Shown here: positions 12,467 through 23,310 of the stretch, one piece after another | Layout of the letters: every line of letters begins with the position of its first letter | How positions within the stretch are numbered: position 1 is the stretch's first letter | From: Amanita rubescens | Lineage: Eukaryota > Basidiomycota > Agaricomycetes > Agaricales > Amanitaceae | Length of the DNA: 45,758 nt | NCBI GenBank assembly: GCA_015039365.1 | Contig: WION01000422.1 | Coordinates: 1 to 45,758 of the forward strand | Direction: 5' to 3' | Made by a program: the position numbers and the translations under genes | The notes under the pieces: generated by a model | The model's input: only the letters and a program-made list of their open reading frames with translations | Database searches by the model: none | What the model was told of the DNA's origin: nothing

Positions 12467-12595
12467 GGCGGGCGGGCAACGCTCGGGCTGCACAAATACA
12501 GCCAAACACAGCATAGCCAAGTATAGACAAACACGGCACAATAGCCAAACAAACGCAGCGACGAGCGCTCACCACGCTCCTTGACTCCATCCATC
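12467..12595. promoter_or_regulatory. Bidirectional promoter, WDR48-like / PRP6
   Basis: The two start codons face away from each other with only 129 bp between them, so the two housekeeping genes must share promoter sequence. The stretch is rich in AGCCAAACA and ACAGC-type repeats (about 12498-12550). No TATA box is evident. Confidence 0.65.
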
Positions 12596-15500
12596 ATGGC
12601 CTCAAAAGACAAATCAAACAAGCTGGCTTTCCTCTCGATGCCAGCACCGGCGTCGTACGTCGCTGGTCTTGGTAGAGGGTAAGTAACAGCTATATGCGCG
12701 TCAAACAAACCTAATATTCATCTCAGTGCCTCGGGTTTTACAACCCGGTCAGATATCGGTCCTGCTCGAGAGGGACCGTCTGCAGAAGTGATCGCGTGAG
12801 TAGCGTGAGTTACTTTTCCCGCCAGTTTGGAACATCTGACACCGCATATACTCTTACAGTGAGGCCCAAATGAGACGAGGAGAAGAACCTGAATATGATC
12901 CAGATGCATACCATGACCCCGAGAACGAGACTGGTCTATTTGCGGAACGGTGTATGAAGCAGATGACGAGGAAGCCGACCGCATATATGCATTCGTGGAC
13001 GATAACATGGACAGGAGGCGGAAGACAAGAAGGTAGGCACATATATTACCAACATTGATTTGACAGCACCTGACCGCGATCCAGGGAAGCACGCGAAGCC
13101 GCAGAAGCCACCAAACTCCGTTCTGAGCGACCAAAAATTCAACACCAGTTTGCCGACCTCAAGCGTGGTTTGTCTTCCGTGACTGACGAAGAATGGGAGA
13201 ACCTCCCCGAGGTGGGTAACCTCACCAAAAAGCGCAAAACCCGAGAAACAAGGTTTTTTGTCGTCCCCGACAGCGTTATTGTCGGCGACCGGGATAAAAT
13301 TGGCTACGAAACACATTTGAGCGCGGAACAACAGCTGGATGGGACTGCGACGACCGTGGGCGAGACAACGACCGACTTTGTCGAACTGGGCACCGCTCGT
13401 GACAAGGTTTTATCCTTGAAACTCGACCAGGCGTCAAGTTCGGCGTCTGGTTTGTCAACATCCATCAATCCCAAGGACTACCTTACCGATCTCAATAGCG
13501 TCGTCCTCAAGAGCGAAGCTGAGATTGGCGACATCAAGCGAGCTCGCATGCTCTTTGACTCGCTCACCAAGTCCAATCCAAAACACGCTCCTGGATGGAT
13601 TGCAGCAGCCCGAGTCGAGGAACACGCTGGGCGTATGGTTGCCGCTCGAAAGATTATCATGAAGGGCTGTGAAGAGTGTCCAAAGAGTGAGGACGTCTGG
13701 CTCGAAGCATCCCGTCTACATGTACGTAACCCACCCATCTTGGTCGAACGTAACCTAACTTGTTCTCTCCAGAATGACAGCGATACCAAAGTCATCCTGG
13801 CCCGAGCCGTACAACACGTGGGACAAAGCATCAAAATCTGGCTTCAAGCTGCCAACCTCGAGCATGACGTTGAGGCCAAAAAACGCGTCCTCCGCAAAGC
13901 ACTCGAAGTCATCCCCAACTCGGCACGGCTATGGAAAGTACTCGTCAACCTTGAAACAAATCAAGTGGACGCCCGCGTCCTACTCACTCGTGCAGTCGAG
14001 TTGATTCCACATTCGGTCGAGCTATGGCTGGCATTGGCCCGGTTGGGCAACTCGCAGCACGCTAAAGCCGTACTCAACAAGGCGCGAAAGTCTATCCCCA
14101 CCTCGCACGAGATATGGATAGCAGCTGCACAATTGCTCGAACAAGAAGCGATCGACGAGGCCGCTGAGGGCAAGGAACCCAAATCGATGGAGATCGTCGA
14201 CAAGACGATTGAGATGGGTGTGCGGGAGTTACGAAAGCATGGAGTATTGTTTACCCGTGAACAGTGGTTGCAGGAAGCGGAAAGGTGTGACGAGGGTGGC
14301 AAGCCGAGGACATGTGAGGCGATCGTGAAGGCGACGGTCGCGATGGAGGTGGAAGAGGAAGACCGGTACACTACTTGGGCGGGTGAGGTAGAGGCGATGG
14401 AAGGAAAAGGACGGATTGCGACTGCCCGCGCGGTTTTGGCGTATGCTCTCAAGGTGTTTCCAAATCGCGTCAAGTTGTGGGAGAGGGCGGCTTATCTGGA
14501 GCAAAGTCACGGTACTGGGTGCGTTGTCTTGGTCTTTGATCGTTTGTTAAATGATACTGATGCAGCACATAGTGAATCTCGGGAGGCGCTATTGCAACGC
14601 GCTGTTGAGCATTGCCCACAAGCAGAGGTGCTATGGTTGATGTGGGCCAAGAAGAAATGGGAAGATGGCGACGTTCCAGCCGCCCGTGAGGTCCTCGAGA
14701 AGGCTTTCCTTGCCAATCCGGAGAGCGAAGCTATCTGGCTAGCTGCCGTCAAACTGGAAGCAGAAAACGGACAATTCGTAGTTGCCCGGGCGTTGCTTAC
14801 ACGTGCACGAATGGTAGCAGGTACACCAAGGGTAAGTTTATTATTACGACTCAATCAACAAATGCCAACCTCCCCCATACAGATTTGGATGAAAGCGGTT
14901 GTCTTCGAAAGACAACAAGGGCAGCTCGACACAGCACTCTCAACACTCGAAGAGGCCATCACCAAATTCCCTAAATTCGCCAAACTGTACATGATCCAAG
15001 GCCAAATCCACCAAAGCAAGCAAAATTATCCTCAAGCCCGCGCCGCATATGCAGCAGGACTTAAATCCTGTTCAAACGAGCCCGTATTGTGGATCCTCGC
15101 CAGCAGGCTAGAGGAAGCGGACAACAAGAGCATCAAAGCACGTGCGCTGCTCGACAAGGCTCGGTTGATCATGCCGAACAACGACGAGCTTTGGGCGGAG
15201 GCCGTCAGAGTTGAAGAACGCTCTAGTGGCGCCATTCAAGCCAAATCTGTCCTATCGCGCGCAATCCAGGCCTGTCCTGCCTCGGGACTTTTATGGTCCA
15301 TGCTCGTATGGAGCGAGCCCCGTCCAACGCGTAAAGCGCGCGCGACAGATGCCATGACCAAGTCGGGTAAACACCCACTCGTGATATGTACCGTTGCCCG
15401 GCTGTTTTGGCAAGAACGCAAAATTGAAAAGGCGCGCGAGTGGTTTGATCGGGCTGCCAAGGCGGCGGGTGCGGATGAGTTGGATTCGGGGGATATTTGG

Positions 15501-15732
15501 GCGTGGTGGTATAGGTTTGAGAAGGAACAGGGGACAAAGGTGGGTGTTTTTTATGTGATGGATGGGTTTTGATGACAGTTGTGAATAGGAACATCAGCAA
15601 GAGGTGATTGACAAGTGCACCGCTGCCGCGCCGAGACATGGGCATGTGTGGCAGGCTGTTGCGAAGGATCCAAAAAACGCGGGAAAGAATACCAAGGAGG
15701 TGATGGAAATTGTTGCTCCTGCGTTGTCATAA
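12596..15732 (+). CDS. prp6/prp1: Pre-mRNA splicing factor PRP6/PRP1 (U5 snRNP, HAT repeats)
   Basis: Component of the U4/U6.U5 tri-snRNP that bridges U5 and U4/U6. Start at 12596 gives NKLAFLSMPAPASYVAGLGR, then after an intron ASGFTTRSDIGPARE: the PRP1 N-terminal domain, continuing EYDPDAYHDPENETGLFA. Introns lie near 12679-12725, 12796-12859, 13034-13085, 13721-13772, 14519-14575, 14831-14881 and 15540-15588; several are multiples of three and stay open when unspliced. The body is about 18 HAT/TPR repeats (for example RAVQHVGQSIKIWLQAANLE, RALLDKARLIMPNNDELWAE). The last exon reads EHQQEVIDKC, PRHGHVWQAVAKDPKNA and stops at 15732. At about 12943 GCGGAACGG replaces an expected GCGGGAACGG: one G is missing and the frame shifts from GLFA to the conserved VYEADDEEADRIY. 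In an essential gene this looks like a base-call indel. Confidence 0.93.
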
Positions 15733-17099
15733 TATGTTGTGGTGGTGTATATGTATACAAGTATCTTCCATGGTGATATAGATGTTCCATTATTCGAATG
15801 TGGACATGTCAGCTGCGGAAAGTTAGACGTTCTCAGCGTTGACAGGGGAACACAGGGTACTGAAAGTACAACACCCAACCCTCCCTGATTCCAGGAACCT
15901 GATCACCAGCCCACTCTACCCTCGTTATGCACGTCTGACCTATCCCGTACACGAACATGACCGATTGCTTTTACTGACGTCTCAACCATGCGCCAGACGG
16001 CGATTCAAAGTTCCGTATGAGAAAAAAGGCAGTCAAAAAGTTTCCGTCGCAGATAGTGCGGCCCATCATGCATCACGCCCACTATGAGTAATGCGGCGCC
16101 ACCAGTCGCCAAGGTGGCAATCGGATTCAGAAGCCCGAAACATGCACACGCGCAGCAAACTCTAGGTTAGACCCAACGCCGCTGGTCGCAACGCAACGCA
16201 ACCTCAACCTGAAAGTTCGTCAGTTTGCTGCGATGCAAACGATGCCTGCGGTCGAGCGTAGTGAAAACAGCAGTGGTGAGTACGATTCCGACGACTAGTG
16301 GCCCAAAGCGTGCATGCAGTGTGCTGAAACGTGTCACAAGACAAGCTCAGCTCCAGTTCGCCGTTTGACAAGTTTCAACTGGCGGTGAAAATCGGAATAC
16401 TAGACAGGGGCGGCCCTGATGAAGAACAGGTTGCTGAGGTAGTTGGAGTGGAAGATGCATACGATACGTTTGTCGCGAATACGAGGATAGTCGTGGACTG
16501 CCTGTTGATGTTGAGAGGAGCCTGAGAGGTGCGTCTTGGGTGCTTCTCGGAGTTTTGTGCTTTATGAAGGACCGGCAGTTCGCATAGCCACGAGGAGATT
16601 AATAAGTACTAATAGTCAGGATCATGGGATGTGGATGAGAGCGACGACAAAGAATTTATTTTTGAACAAATAATTTTTCAAAAAATATAATAATCGACCA
16701 CAGCGTTTGAACTGTCATTACCTTGATTACTAATTATAATGCAGTCCGATGTGGGCTAGCGAACGGCGGGACGCCAAACACGCCCCTGATAGTGTACGAT
16801 CCGCGGGGTACGTGCCTAGAATTGTTTTCTATGACTGAGTGTCTGTAGATTTGAATGACGTACGTGTCCTCGCCCGACAGCAGCACGAATGGCCAATTTC
16901 GCAAGACCCAGGGCCACATTTTTTTGACTCCCCCACAGCCTCTATGTACGACTTCCAACTTCGCTCCCTCACGGCCTTGTACTGACACAGCAGTACCGCC
17001 AAACCCTTGACTCTCAGGCTGCAGGACGTGCTGCTTGACAGGCGCTCGGGCGTGAATCTCAAACAGATCCAGAAACGCAATCAACCCCGGGAACCCTAA
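15733..17099. other. Intergenic with short frames of unknown nature
   Basis: Open frames at 15839-16087 (+), 16331-16525 (+) and 16734-17084 (-) have no domain I recognise. The last (start MIAFLDLFEIHARAPV) abuts a dispersed repeat and may belong to a repeat-encoded or small unknown gene. 16650-16700 is very AT-rich (gaacaaataatttttc). No TE ends were found. Confidence 0.35.
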
Positions 17100-17170
17100 G
17101 TGCGTCCCGCTTCATCACTATTGTGAAACCTGACATACATATGCGTAAACGTGACATAGCAAAGTTGTGA
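17100..17170. repeat. Dispersed repeat fragment, copy at 24828-24895
   Basis: Both copies share a tgtcccgct-like start, a TGACATACATA block and a cgta/gtaacatagc-aagtt end in the same orientation and spacing. Divergence is high, so this is an old repeat piece. Confidence 0.55.
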
Positions 17171-17177
17171 ACTATCA

Positions 17178-17333
17178 GATGGATGCATGAATGTTGGGTA
17201 TAATTGAGGTCGGTTACCTGAACGGATTGTGTCGTTTTATGCGCATGTTGATGCATTTCCAGTTCTGAGTACGAAAACCAAGTGCTGATGAGGCACAGAT
17301 CCGAACTTTCGAACTTGAGGCCGCAACAGTGGC
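17178..17333. repeat. Dispersed repeat R1, direct copy at 42389-42565
   Basis: Nearly identical blocks run from GATGGATGCATGAATGTTG through GGTTACCTGAACGGATTG to CCGAACTTTCGAAC and GCAACAGTGGCC. The 42-kb copy has about 19 extra bases in the middle. A weaker third copy lies near 25710-25800 (GGGCCAGATCCGAACTTGAC). Confidence 0.8.
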
Positions 17334-17460
17334 CTCGTCGCAGGCCGCCGATGGCGCTCCCGCAACCTGGTCCTGGGCGAATTAGGCTACGGAGGTTTTT
17401 CCCGCTCATGCCATTTGGTTCATCTTTGCGGATCAAACAGTCCCGGGGCCCTGCAGCGGA

Positions 17461-17853
17461 CTTGCCAACCCTGCCAGGGATCAAACGCCCGATTTGGCCC
17501 AGTACAACCAGCCCAGCTCAGATCTGTGCAGTGGAACTTTGAATGTTCGCGTTTCCGCCCCACTGTGGTAAGCTACGTGAAACCCATATTTTAACGTCGC
17601 TGACCCTGGACCCACCACCACTCAACTGCACCCCGCCGCACCCTCCTGCGCCCTCTCGCGCCCTCCCGCACCCCTATGGTAGCCTCAACGAGCCGTCCGC
17701 GTCGTCGATATCAACGGAACGACGTGACAGCTCCAGTTGATCTTGATCATCAAGCAACGCGTCGAGTCTGAATGGCGAAAACCACTACATCGCTACTGAT
17801 GATCGATGGCTGGTTACCACCAGTGACAACGACAATGCCGACGGACTCGCCTT
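17461..17853 (+). repeat. Repeat R2, inverted copy at 26279-26496, split by a 175-bp segment
   Basis: The left part (17461-17498, cttgccaaccctgccaggga onward) and right part (17675-17853, tatggtagcctcaacgagcc onward) are contiguous in reverse complement at 26279-26496. The segment 17499-17674, C-rich at its right end (gcgccctctcgcgccctccc), is present only here. Confidence 0.8.
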
Positions 17854-17859
17854 CAAATT

Positions 17860-17977
17860 TTGTTCACTCGAATCATATTAGCTCATCATATCCTGTACTA
17901 TATAATAAGCGATCACGTATGCGTATTTTACGGCGGTAGCTTCTATACTTAGTCCACGTCAAGTATTCTTTGGTACT
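17860..17977. repeat. Repeat R3, inverted copy at 42566-42682
   Basis: The reverse complement of 42566-42682 matches over the full length, including AAGCGATCACGTATGCG and AGTATTCTTTGGTAC. Part of the same element recurs in the opposite orientation at 19514-19590, on the other side of the F-box gene. Confidence 0.8.
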
Positions 17978-19482
17978 ATGGTGAAAATCCTGTGCTCAGT
18001 GCTGACATATGGCCGATGAGTAATTCACTTGACCGCGTATCGTCGTATCCTCCATCGCCAGCAAACATGTTGTTCGCCTCTGGCTACCCCATCTTGTTTC
18101 CTCCAGAGATTCTCGATGAGATAATCGATCAAACTGACGACAAATCGACCTTGCTTTCCTTCGGCCTCGTCTGCGGACGAACTCTTGTCAAAAGCCGACG
18201 TCGTCTATTCTCCTCCCTCGAGTTCACCGACCACAAGAATTTCGACCGCTTTTTGCGTCTCGCCGGCAAGCCATGGACCAGTTTTACGTTGGCCGTCACA
18301 GAGATTCACCTGCAGGATGTCTTTCACCACAACTTCCGCTACCGTTATAAGTGGGAGCCTATACAGGTTGCATCAAACCTCCGTAACGTGAGGTCACTGA
18401 GTATATCAGCACACAAGTTCTGGAAACCCGGATGGCAGATCGTATCGCGCTCTGTCCTGGATGTTATCTTCCAGTTGAACCTACACGATCTCCAGATAGA
18501 TGCGGTGGGCAAATGGCGCACGGAAGATGTTGTGATTCTATTCAGCCGGCTTCCTTCTTCTGTGAAAACACTTGCCTTCCGGAGGCTACGATTCTGCGAA
18601 ACGCCGAATCTCTCTCGCCATTTAGATACATTTCGTCGCCCTTTCCGCTTCAGAAATATCGACAACATCTCGCTCGCTCTTCTAAGAGACGTATTGGACC
18701 CATCGAGGAACCTGGACCTTGACGTCACCGTGCAGGCCTTCCATATTCGAAACCCCGACGTTCCCCTTGCACATGCCGACAATCTCTTGACCTCGAGATT
18801 TTTACATCACATCGGTCATCATCTTGAACAGCTTCTGATTACCTTCAAAAAACCATATCTCGGTGAGCACAGTTTTGTGTCAAATATATGATATCCCTAA
18901 GCCACCGATCTTCAACAGATTCAACCCTTGCATATTTAGAACCAACTCAAATTTCCCAATGCATCAACATCCGCATGCTTTTTGTCGGTTTTCCAGATTT
19001 TGCATACAAAAAACCCCCGCTTCTCTCAGCCATGTGGAAACTGTTGTCCGCGCTGCCCGCGCCGAACGATCTGGACGAATTTTGGTTCAAGTTCACGCCC
19101 CTTTACAGCGCCTTCGAAGATCAAATGTCCTTGTTTGGATTCTTTGAATCTCCGAATCTCCTTCATAGATTGAGGCACATGTTTCCGAATCTGAAGATAA
19201 TCAAGATTATATTGGACACTTGGGGACAGTCAAGTTATGATTTGTACTTTGAAGGGTTGCGTCGAGCGACTGACTTGAGAGCATTTGAGGAAATTGGTTT
19301 TGTGAAGCTCGTCGCGGGAGGTATGAAGGAACATGTTGCGTGTCACTCTGTTTTAGAGGGCTGTAATTATTTGTTGTGAAATTACGTGGTTCCAATTGTC
19401 CGCGTGCATACACCGTGTACGCGGCGCCAGAAATATTCATTCACTTGGACAACAGTGGCAGCTCTTACCATTTTCCCCTGCG
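17978..19482 (+). repeat. Segmental duplication, copy A (copy B at 29749-31245)
   Basis: Near-identical direct repeat of about 1.5 kb containing an F-box gene. Homology starts just upstream of the ATG (tatggtgaaaatc) and ends near ggcagctcttaccatt. Copy B lacks the flanking R3 pieces, so the unit moved or was copied on its own. Confidence 0.9.
18016..19379 (+). CDS. F-box/LRR-like protein, intact copy
   Basis: Likely substrate-binding subunit of an SCF ubiquitin ligase. Start MSNSLDRVSSYPPSP at 18016 is shared with copy B, which is why I prefer it to an upstream in-frame Met at 17992. An F-box-like helix pair reads LFPPEILDEIIDQ then LLSFGLVCGRTLVKSRRRLF (residues about 27-62), the usual agaricomycete pattern. 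The rest has LRR-like leucine periodicity but no clear repeats. Exon 1 is 18016-18862 and exon 2 is 18919-19379; the 56-nt GT-AG intron joins YL-G to D-STLAYLEPTQ in phase, giving 435 residues. The gene is flanked by inverted pieces of repeat R3. Specific target unknown. Confidence 0.8.
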
Positions 19483-19513
19483 ACTTCCTCTTTCCTTTTT
19501 CGGGAAGCTCCCA

Positions 19514-19590
19514 GTACAGGTTATGACGAGTCGAGTGAACAAAACCTGATGCGGGCAGAGGAACTCGGTTGTGACTTTTACCACTAACCC
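19514..19590. repeat. Repeat R3 fragment, direct relative of 42643-42726
   Basis: Shared blocks are GTACAGGTTATGA, GAGTGAACAAAACCTGATGC and GGTTGTGACTTTTACCACTA. Relative to the piece at 17860-17898 it is inverted, so the F-box gene sits between inverted copies of this end. Confidence 0.75.
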
Positions 19591-19984
19591 GACCGAACAT
19601 CCAGCTAATCGATTGCATGCAAGAGACTTCATTCGCTTTCGGAATCCTACCGCAATCAAGTTTAGAATCATATTCTCAGTGGCTTAGGAAAAGAAACTCT
19701 TACGTGACGTCTTCGTTTTCGATCGGGCTAGAGGGTTGATATTTGTAGCTTGAACGATACCAGTAAAAGGAAATTGTCAACGTACTGAAGAAGTAATACC
19801 AGATATTGATGCAATCATGTGATTGTCAGGTTCCTACCGTAATGATTAGGTTCAGAAAGTAATGCAGCTCAAACAAAAAAAAGAAAAGCCTACATAATAT
19901 ACGGGTTTTTGTTTTTGAGAGGCCTGGTGTGGGTTATCAAAATGCAGTTAGTAGAAAAGTCAATTTGCGTACTGTACGCGATGT
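19591..19984. other. Intergenic, nothing recognised
   Basis: No open frame with a motif. The stretch separates the F-box duplication from the kinase relic and holds an A-rich run near 19873-19885. Confidence 0.35.
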
Positions 19985-20950
19985 CGCCATCATACGTTAT
20001 TCATACTTGGCCGTTTCAACGGTTCCCTCACCCAGCAGCGCTGAGTTACGTCCCACGCTCCATTGCTCAAAGGGTGCTCGGCTAGCCGAGGTGGTCGAAC
20101 GCCTCGAAAGACGAGAGACAGTATCTGCAAGTCTGATTCACCGGCAAAAGGTATATGATTATCATAATGGATCTTGAAAGAGATTAGCATGAGGGATCAG
20201 CATGTTTAATGTGACGTACTTCATAATAAAGGCATCCAAAAGCAGACATCTGAGTTCTGGATGGAGCGTCATCAGATGCCAAACCTTCGTCATCCTCTGA
20301 CCGTCAAAATAACTCTGGGGCCGCAAAGTTCAGATGTAGCGCTCCCGATCTCGTTTTTGTAGCTTCTGAGGGTCAAGTCAAGCCAAAGTCAGCTATTTGG
20401 ACATGAAAATTATCATCTAAGAGGACATTCTCCTGGAGAGAAGAATTAGCAGTGTAACATAATGTGTCTGAGGTAGAATACTCCGCGGAGATCGCCATGA
20501 ACTGCGCCTTCCAAATGGATGTATTCCATGGCTTGTGCGGCTTCCAGTATCTTCCGAAAGAATGGTAGTATGAACTTGTGCTTGAGGGATCGCCACATCA
20601 ACTTAAAAGGCTTATTGGCCTTCGAATCAGCAATTGCATTATAACAACAACTCGAAGACAGAAAGACATACAACTTGGTTTTCAGACTTGTACAACATTT
20701 TTAGTGCCACGACTTCTCCCGATCGTTCGCCTTTCAAAACGCGCCCAAAGCCGCCACCCCAATGTAATCACGATCGTCTGGTATGCTGACTCCAGTCACG
20801 ATCATGGATGGTGGAATGATAGGTATCTTTGAAATAATTTTGAGTATAAATCGTCGCACTCGCCGCAAGGTCGCGTAACTTCCTGAGTGTAAAGAGAAGC
20901 AACGGGAACTTGAAGGTGTCACCTCTGCCAACATAATGTGACTCCATGTT
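19985..20950 (-). pseudogene. Protein kinase (TKL/tyrosine-kinase-like) pseudogene
   Basis: Reading the minus strand, a glycine-loop region gives DDRDYIG, then continues in another frame as GGGFGRVLKGERSGEVVALKML (a frameshift, near 20755). Then follow AAQAMEYIHLEGAVHGDLRG, an intron near 20433-20480, and ENVLLDDNF, IADFGLT: the catalytic loop and DFG. Next come an in-frame TGA (20373-20375), LNFAAPEL, a second TGA (20304-20306), RTQMS directly joined to AFGCLYYE (three residues usually present between them are absent), and the C-lobe GVRPPRL, WDVTQRCWVREPLKRPS. Motif order is that of the large agaricomycete kinase families. Two stops and a frameshift make function unlikely. Confidence 0.85.
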
Positions 20951-21514
20951 GTGCCCTTCCATGAGTCGCTCCTGTTCGGTTAGTGCAGTGAAGCCAGTTA
21001 CGTATAGTAGAAAACGGATAACGGTACAAAGCTGCATTCACGTAACCGTAACCGTGGGAATGGTGACGAGAGAACGTTTAATGACTTATCCTGACATTAC
21101 CTTGCTGAAGCAAGGTTTAGTGGGTACGTATTACCTTGCTTGCAAGGTTTATTCGTTGTGAATTTAGAGGTCTAAACACATCCAAATACCCCGGCTTCCA
21201 CCGAGCTGGCAGCCGGTCCCCTCTGATTACGTGCGCTGCTTAGCTCCTCGGCTATACGTGATCATCCAGATCGTGGTGCTCCACCCGCCGCTACCCATGT
21301 ATTCTCTCTTCGTCCGCGATAACTTGTCCTGTTCGCTTTCAGTGTAGGAGACCCATATCGTAGGGAGCTCCCAATTCAATTGATAGAAATTTCATGGATC
21401 GTTCTGGACCTTACCGTCGGCGCCACGTGTGGTCGTCTCCATATTTTGTCCCACCCAACGTTCTCCTCTTCTCTCGTCGCCCTTTTGCTCGCAATCTGAT
21501 AATTTTTTAGGAGG
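20951..21514. other. Spacer with paired hairpins upstream of Helitron-type ORF
   Basis: No gene recognised. The notable content is the pair of ACCTTGC/GCAAGGT palindromes at 21099-21148 (listed separately) and a T-rich stretch just before the ATG at 21515. Confidence 0.4.
21099..21148. repeat. Two tandem hairpins with the same stem
   Basis: 21099-21116 reads ACCTTGCT-GA-AGCAAGGT (8-bp stems) and 21133-21148 reads ACCTTGC-TT-GCAAGGT (7-bp stems), spaced 16 bp. Helitrons carry a short hairpin near the 3' end, so these could mark an element end, but no CTRR tail was convincingly placed. Confidence 0.7.
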
Positions 21515-23310
21515 CATGTCCAGCCATGCTGATTCCCATACTCCTTCGCGCGAAGAGTCATACAACCGTCTATCGGCAATGTCTCTGAATTCCCTTCGCC
21601 ACTATGCCTCCCACTTCCTCGGCCTGCCGTCCACAGATTGCCAAAACAAGCATGATCTTGTTCTGTGGTTTCTCCAGAACTCGTCTCAGCACATTTTAAA
21701 CCTGATCTTGTCGTTTGCGGAATCAAGAGACGTTCGGGATGATCGTACCCGCCGAAAACGTGTTCGTGAGCCTGTCGACGATGACGATTCGGAGAGGGAT
21801 GTCGTACGAGTTAGACATGAGCACCAGCCTCCCAATCCGTCCGTGTTCCTTGAGCTTCCGTCAGATGCGGAAATCAAGACCCTGCTACCGTGCTTTCTAC
21901 GAATCCACTTCCAATGCGCGTCTTTCCTCTGGCGTTTGTGGTGTATGTGGACGACAGGCCTTTTAGTATTTACGACTCGGATCAATTGCAATGGTTTTCG
22001 CTGCTGCGGATCCCCAACAGACGTCGTTTGGTTCCCTCCGTTCCTCACCCCGCTCATCGCTTGTTCTATGATCTGCTTCTCGAACCGTCTGCCACTCAAA
22101 TGAGGCCTGAGGGGTTTTTTGTGCAAAGTTGTCGTCACTGTGTCGGTGATTTGAAATTGGGCGATTGTAACCTTCCGCTTAGGAGGTCCTTGGCTAACAA
22201 CCTCTGGATCGGGGTGGTTCCCGATGTGTTGAAACGTTTGAGCCTGCCAGAACAGTTACTCGTTGCTCTTGTCTATCCTAGAGTCTTCGTATTCAAATTA
22301 TTTTCAAGACGTTTGAACAATCGTTATCTTGGAGGTGACAATCCTACCCTTCAACGTGCCATGCGTGGTAACGTCTGTAGCTATGACCTTGATACCCCGG
22401 GCATCGCCAACATGATCCAAGGCAACTTGATGCCTCGTCGTCCTTCAGTTCTTGCCTCTGTGATTCAAATCACGTTGTTCGGCCAGCGTCATTTGCCGGA
22501 GAACTGGATGCATAACCTCTTTCGCATTCAGTGCCACTATATTTGGGAAGCTCTAGTTTGGTGAAAGGCAAACAATCTGTTTTACAGAGATATTGTCATC
22601 TCTTCAGACAACTTGGACTCCCTTCCCGCCGATGGTGTCCCATCAGAATTAATGATTATTGCTCGTCAAGTGGACAATCTGGACATTGTACGTGAGCAGA
22701 ATGATTCTTATGTACCAGATGAGGATGATGATCCTGGTAATATCCTTTCCTGCTCATCTGTTTTCTTGTTCTCATCGTTGCACAGAGCATGTTGACAGCC
22801 TCCCTGACATCCCTTCTGACTATGACTCGGACCATGATGATGATCCTCCCGATTCCTGTATGGCAAGCCTCCCTTCCCTCAATCATCTATTTTCAATAAC
22901 CCCCGCTCCAGTGCATCCAGAAGTCTTTCCTATTCAGATATCGGGTGCAATCGATACAGATCTGACATCTATATCTGCTTCTGAGCTCTTGCGGAATGGT
23001 CTATCCAACATGTGCTCTAATTCACGAGAACCCCCCTATGCAGTCCGGCACGGAATGCGGCCGGTCTCAGACTTTCCCAGTCGCGAACAGGAACTCGATG
23101 CTCGCCGTCCGTTACCCCTCATCATTTGTTCGAGAGAGCGTTTCCTTGCCTGTTCCCGTACGGAGATGGGGGGTTTGGAATCTCGATGGTGCCTCCATTA
23201 TCATGTTGTTGTTTACCATTTACGACGAAGTCCTGGTCGAAAGTCAAACACGGGGTTCTCTTCACGTACATGTCTTGAGTTGCGATCCAAGCTAAAGCTT
23301 AGTGTATAAA
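21515..23310 (+). mobile_element. Decayed Helitron-type element, N-terminal (DUF6570-like/helicase-like) ORF
   Basis: The ORF starts MSSHADSHTPSREE at 21515 and moves to another frame near 21890. There the text CGVCGRQAF, LPLRRSLANNLWIGVVPDVL, LSLPEQLLVALVYPRVFVFKL, RGNVCSYDLDTPGIANMIQG and LPENWMHNLFRIQCHYIWEAL matches the domain found upstream of the helicase-like region in basidiomycete Helitron proteins. A TGA at 22562-22564 interrupts WEALVW from KANNLFYRDI, then LPADGVP, and in a third frame PYAVRHGMRPVSDFPSREQE near 23030. The Rep HUH motif and Pif1 helicase are not visible. At least two frame changes and one stop show it is dead. Family assignment is by remembered conserved phrases. 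Confidence 0.75.

Noticed and set aside
13478..15235. Several long open frames on the minus strand opposite PRP6
   Set aside because: They mirror the codon bias of a clearly conserved HAT-repeat gene and show no motif.
13170..15572. Single 800-codon uninterrupted PRP6 frame
   Set aside because: Three included segments have GT-AG borders and non-conserved text (for example VRNPPILVERNLTCSLQ); they are in-frame introns.
17992..18015. Upstream Met for the F-box gene
   Set aside because: The duplicate copy lacks an aligned upstream start; MSNSL is common to both.
22070..22110. tRNA-like T-arm (cggttcgag on the minus strand)
   Set aside because: No matching acceptor stem or anticodon arm; it lies inside Helitron-type coding sequence.
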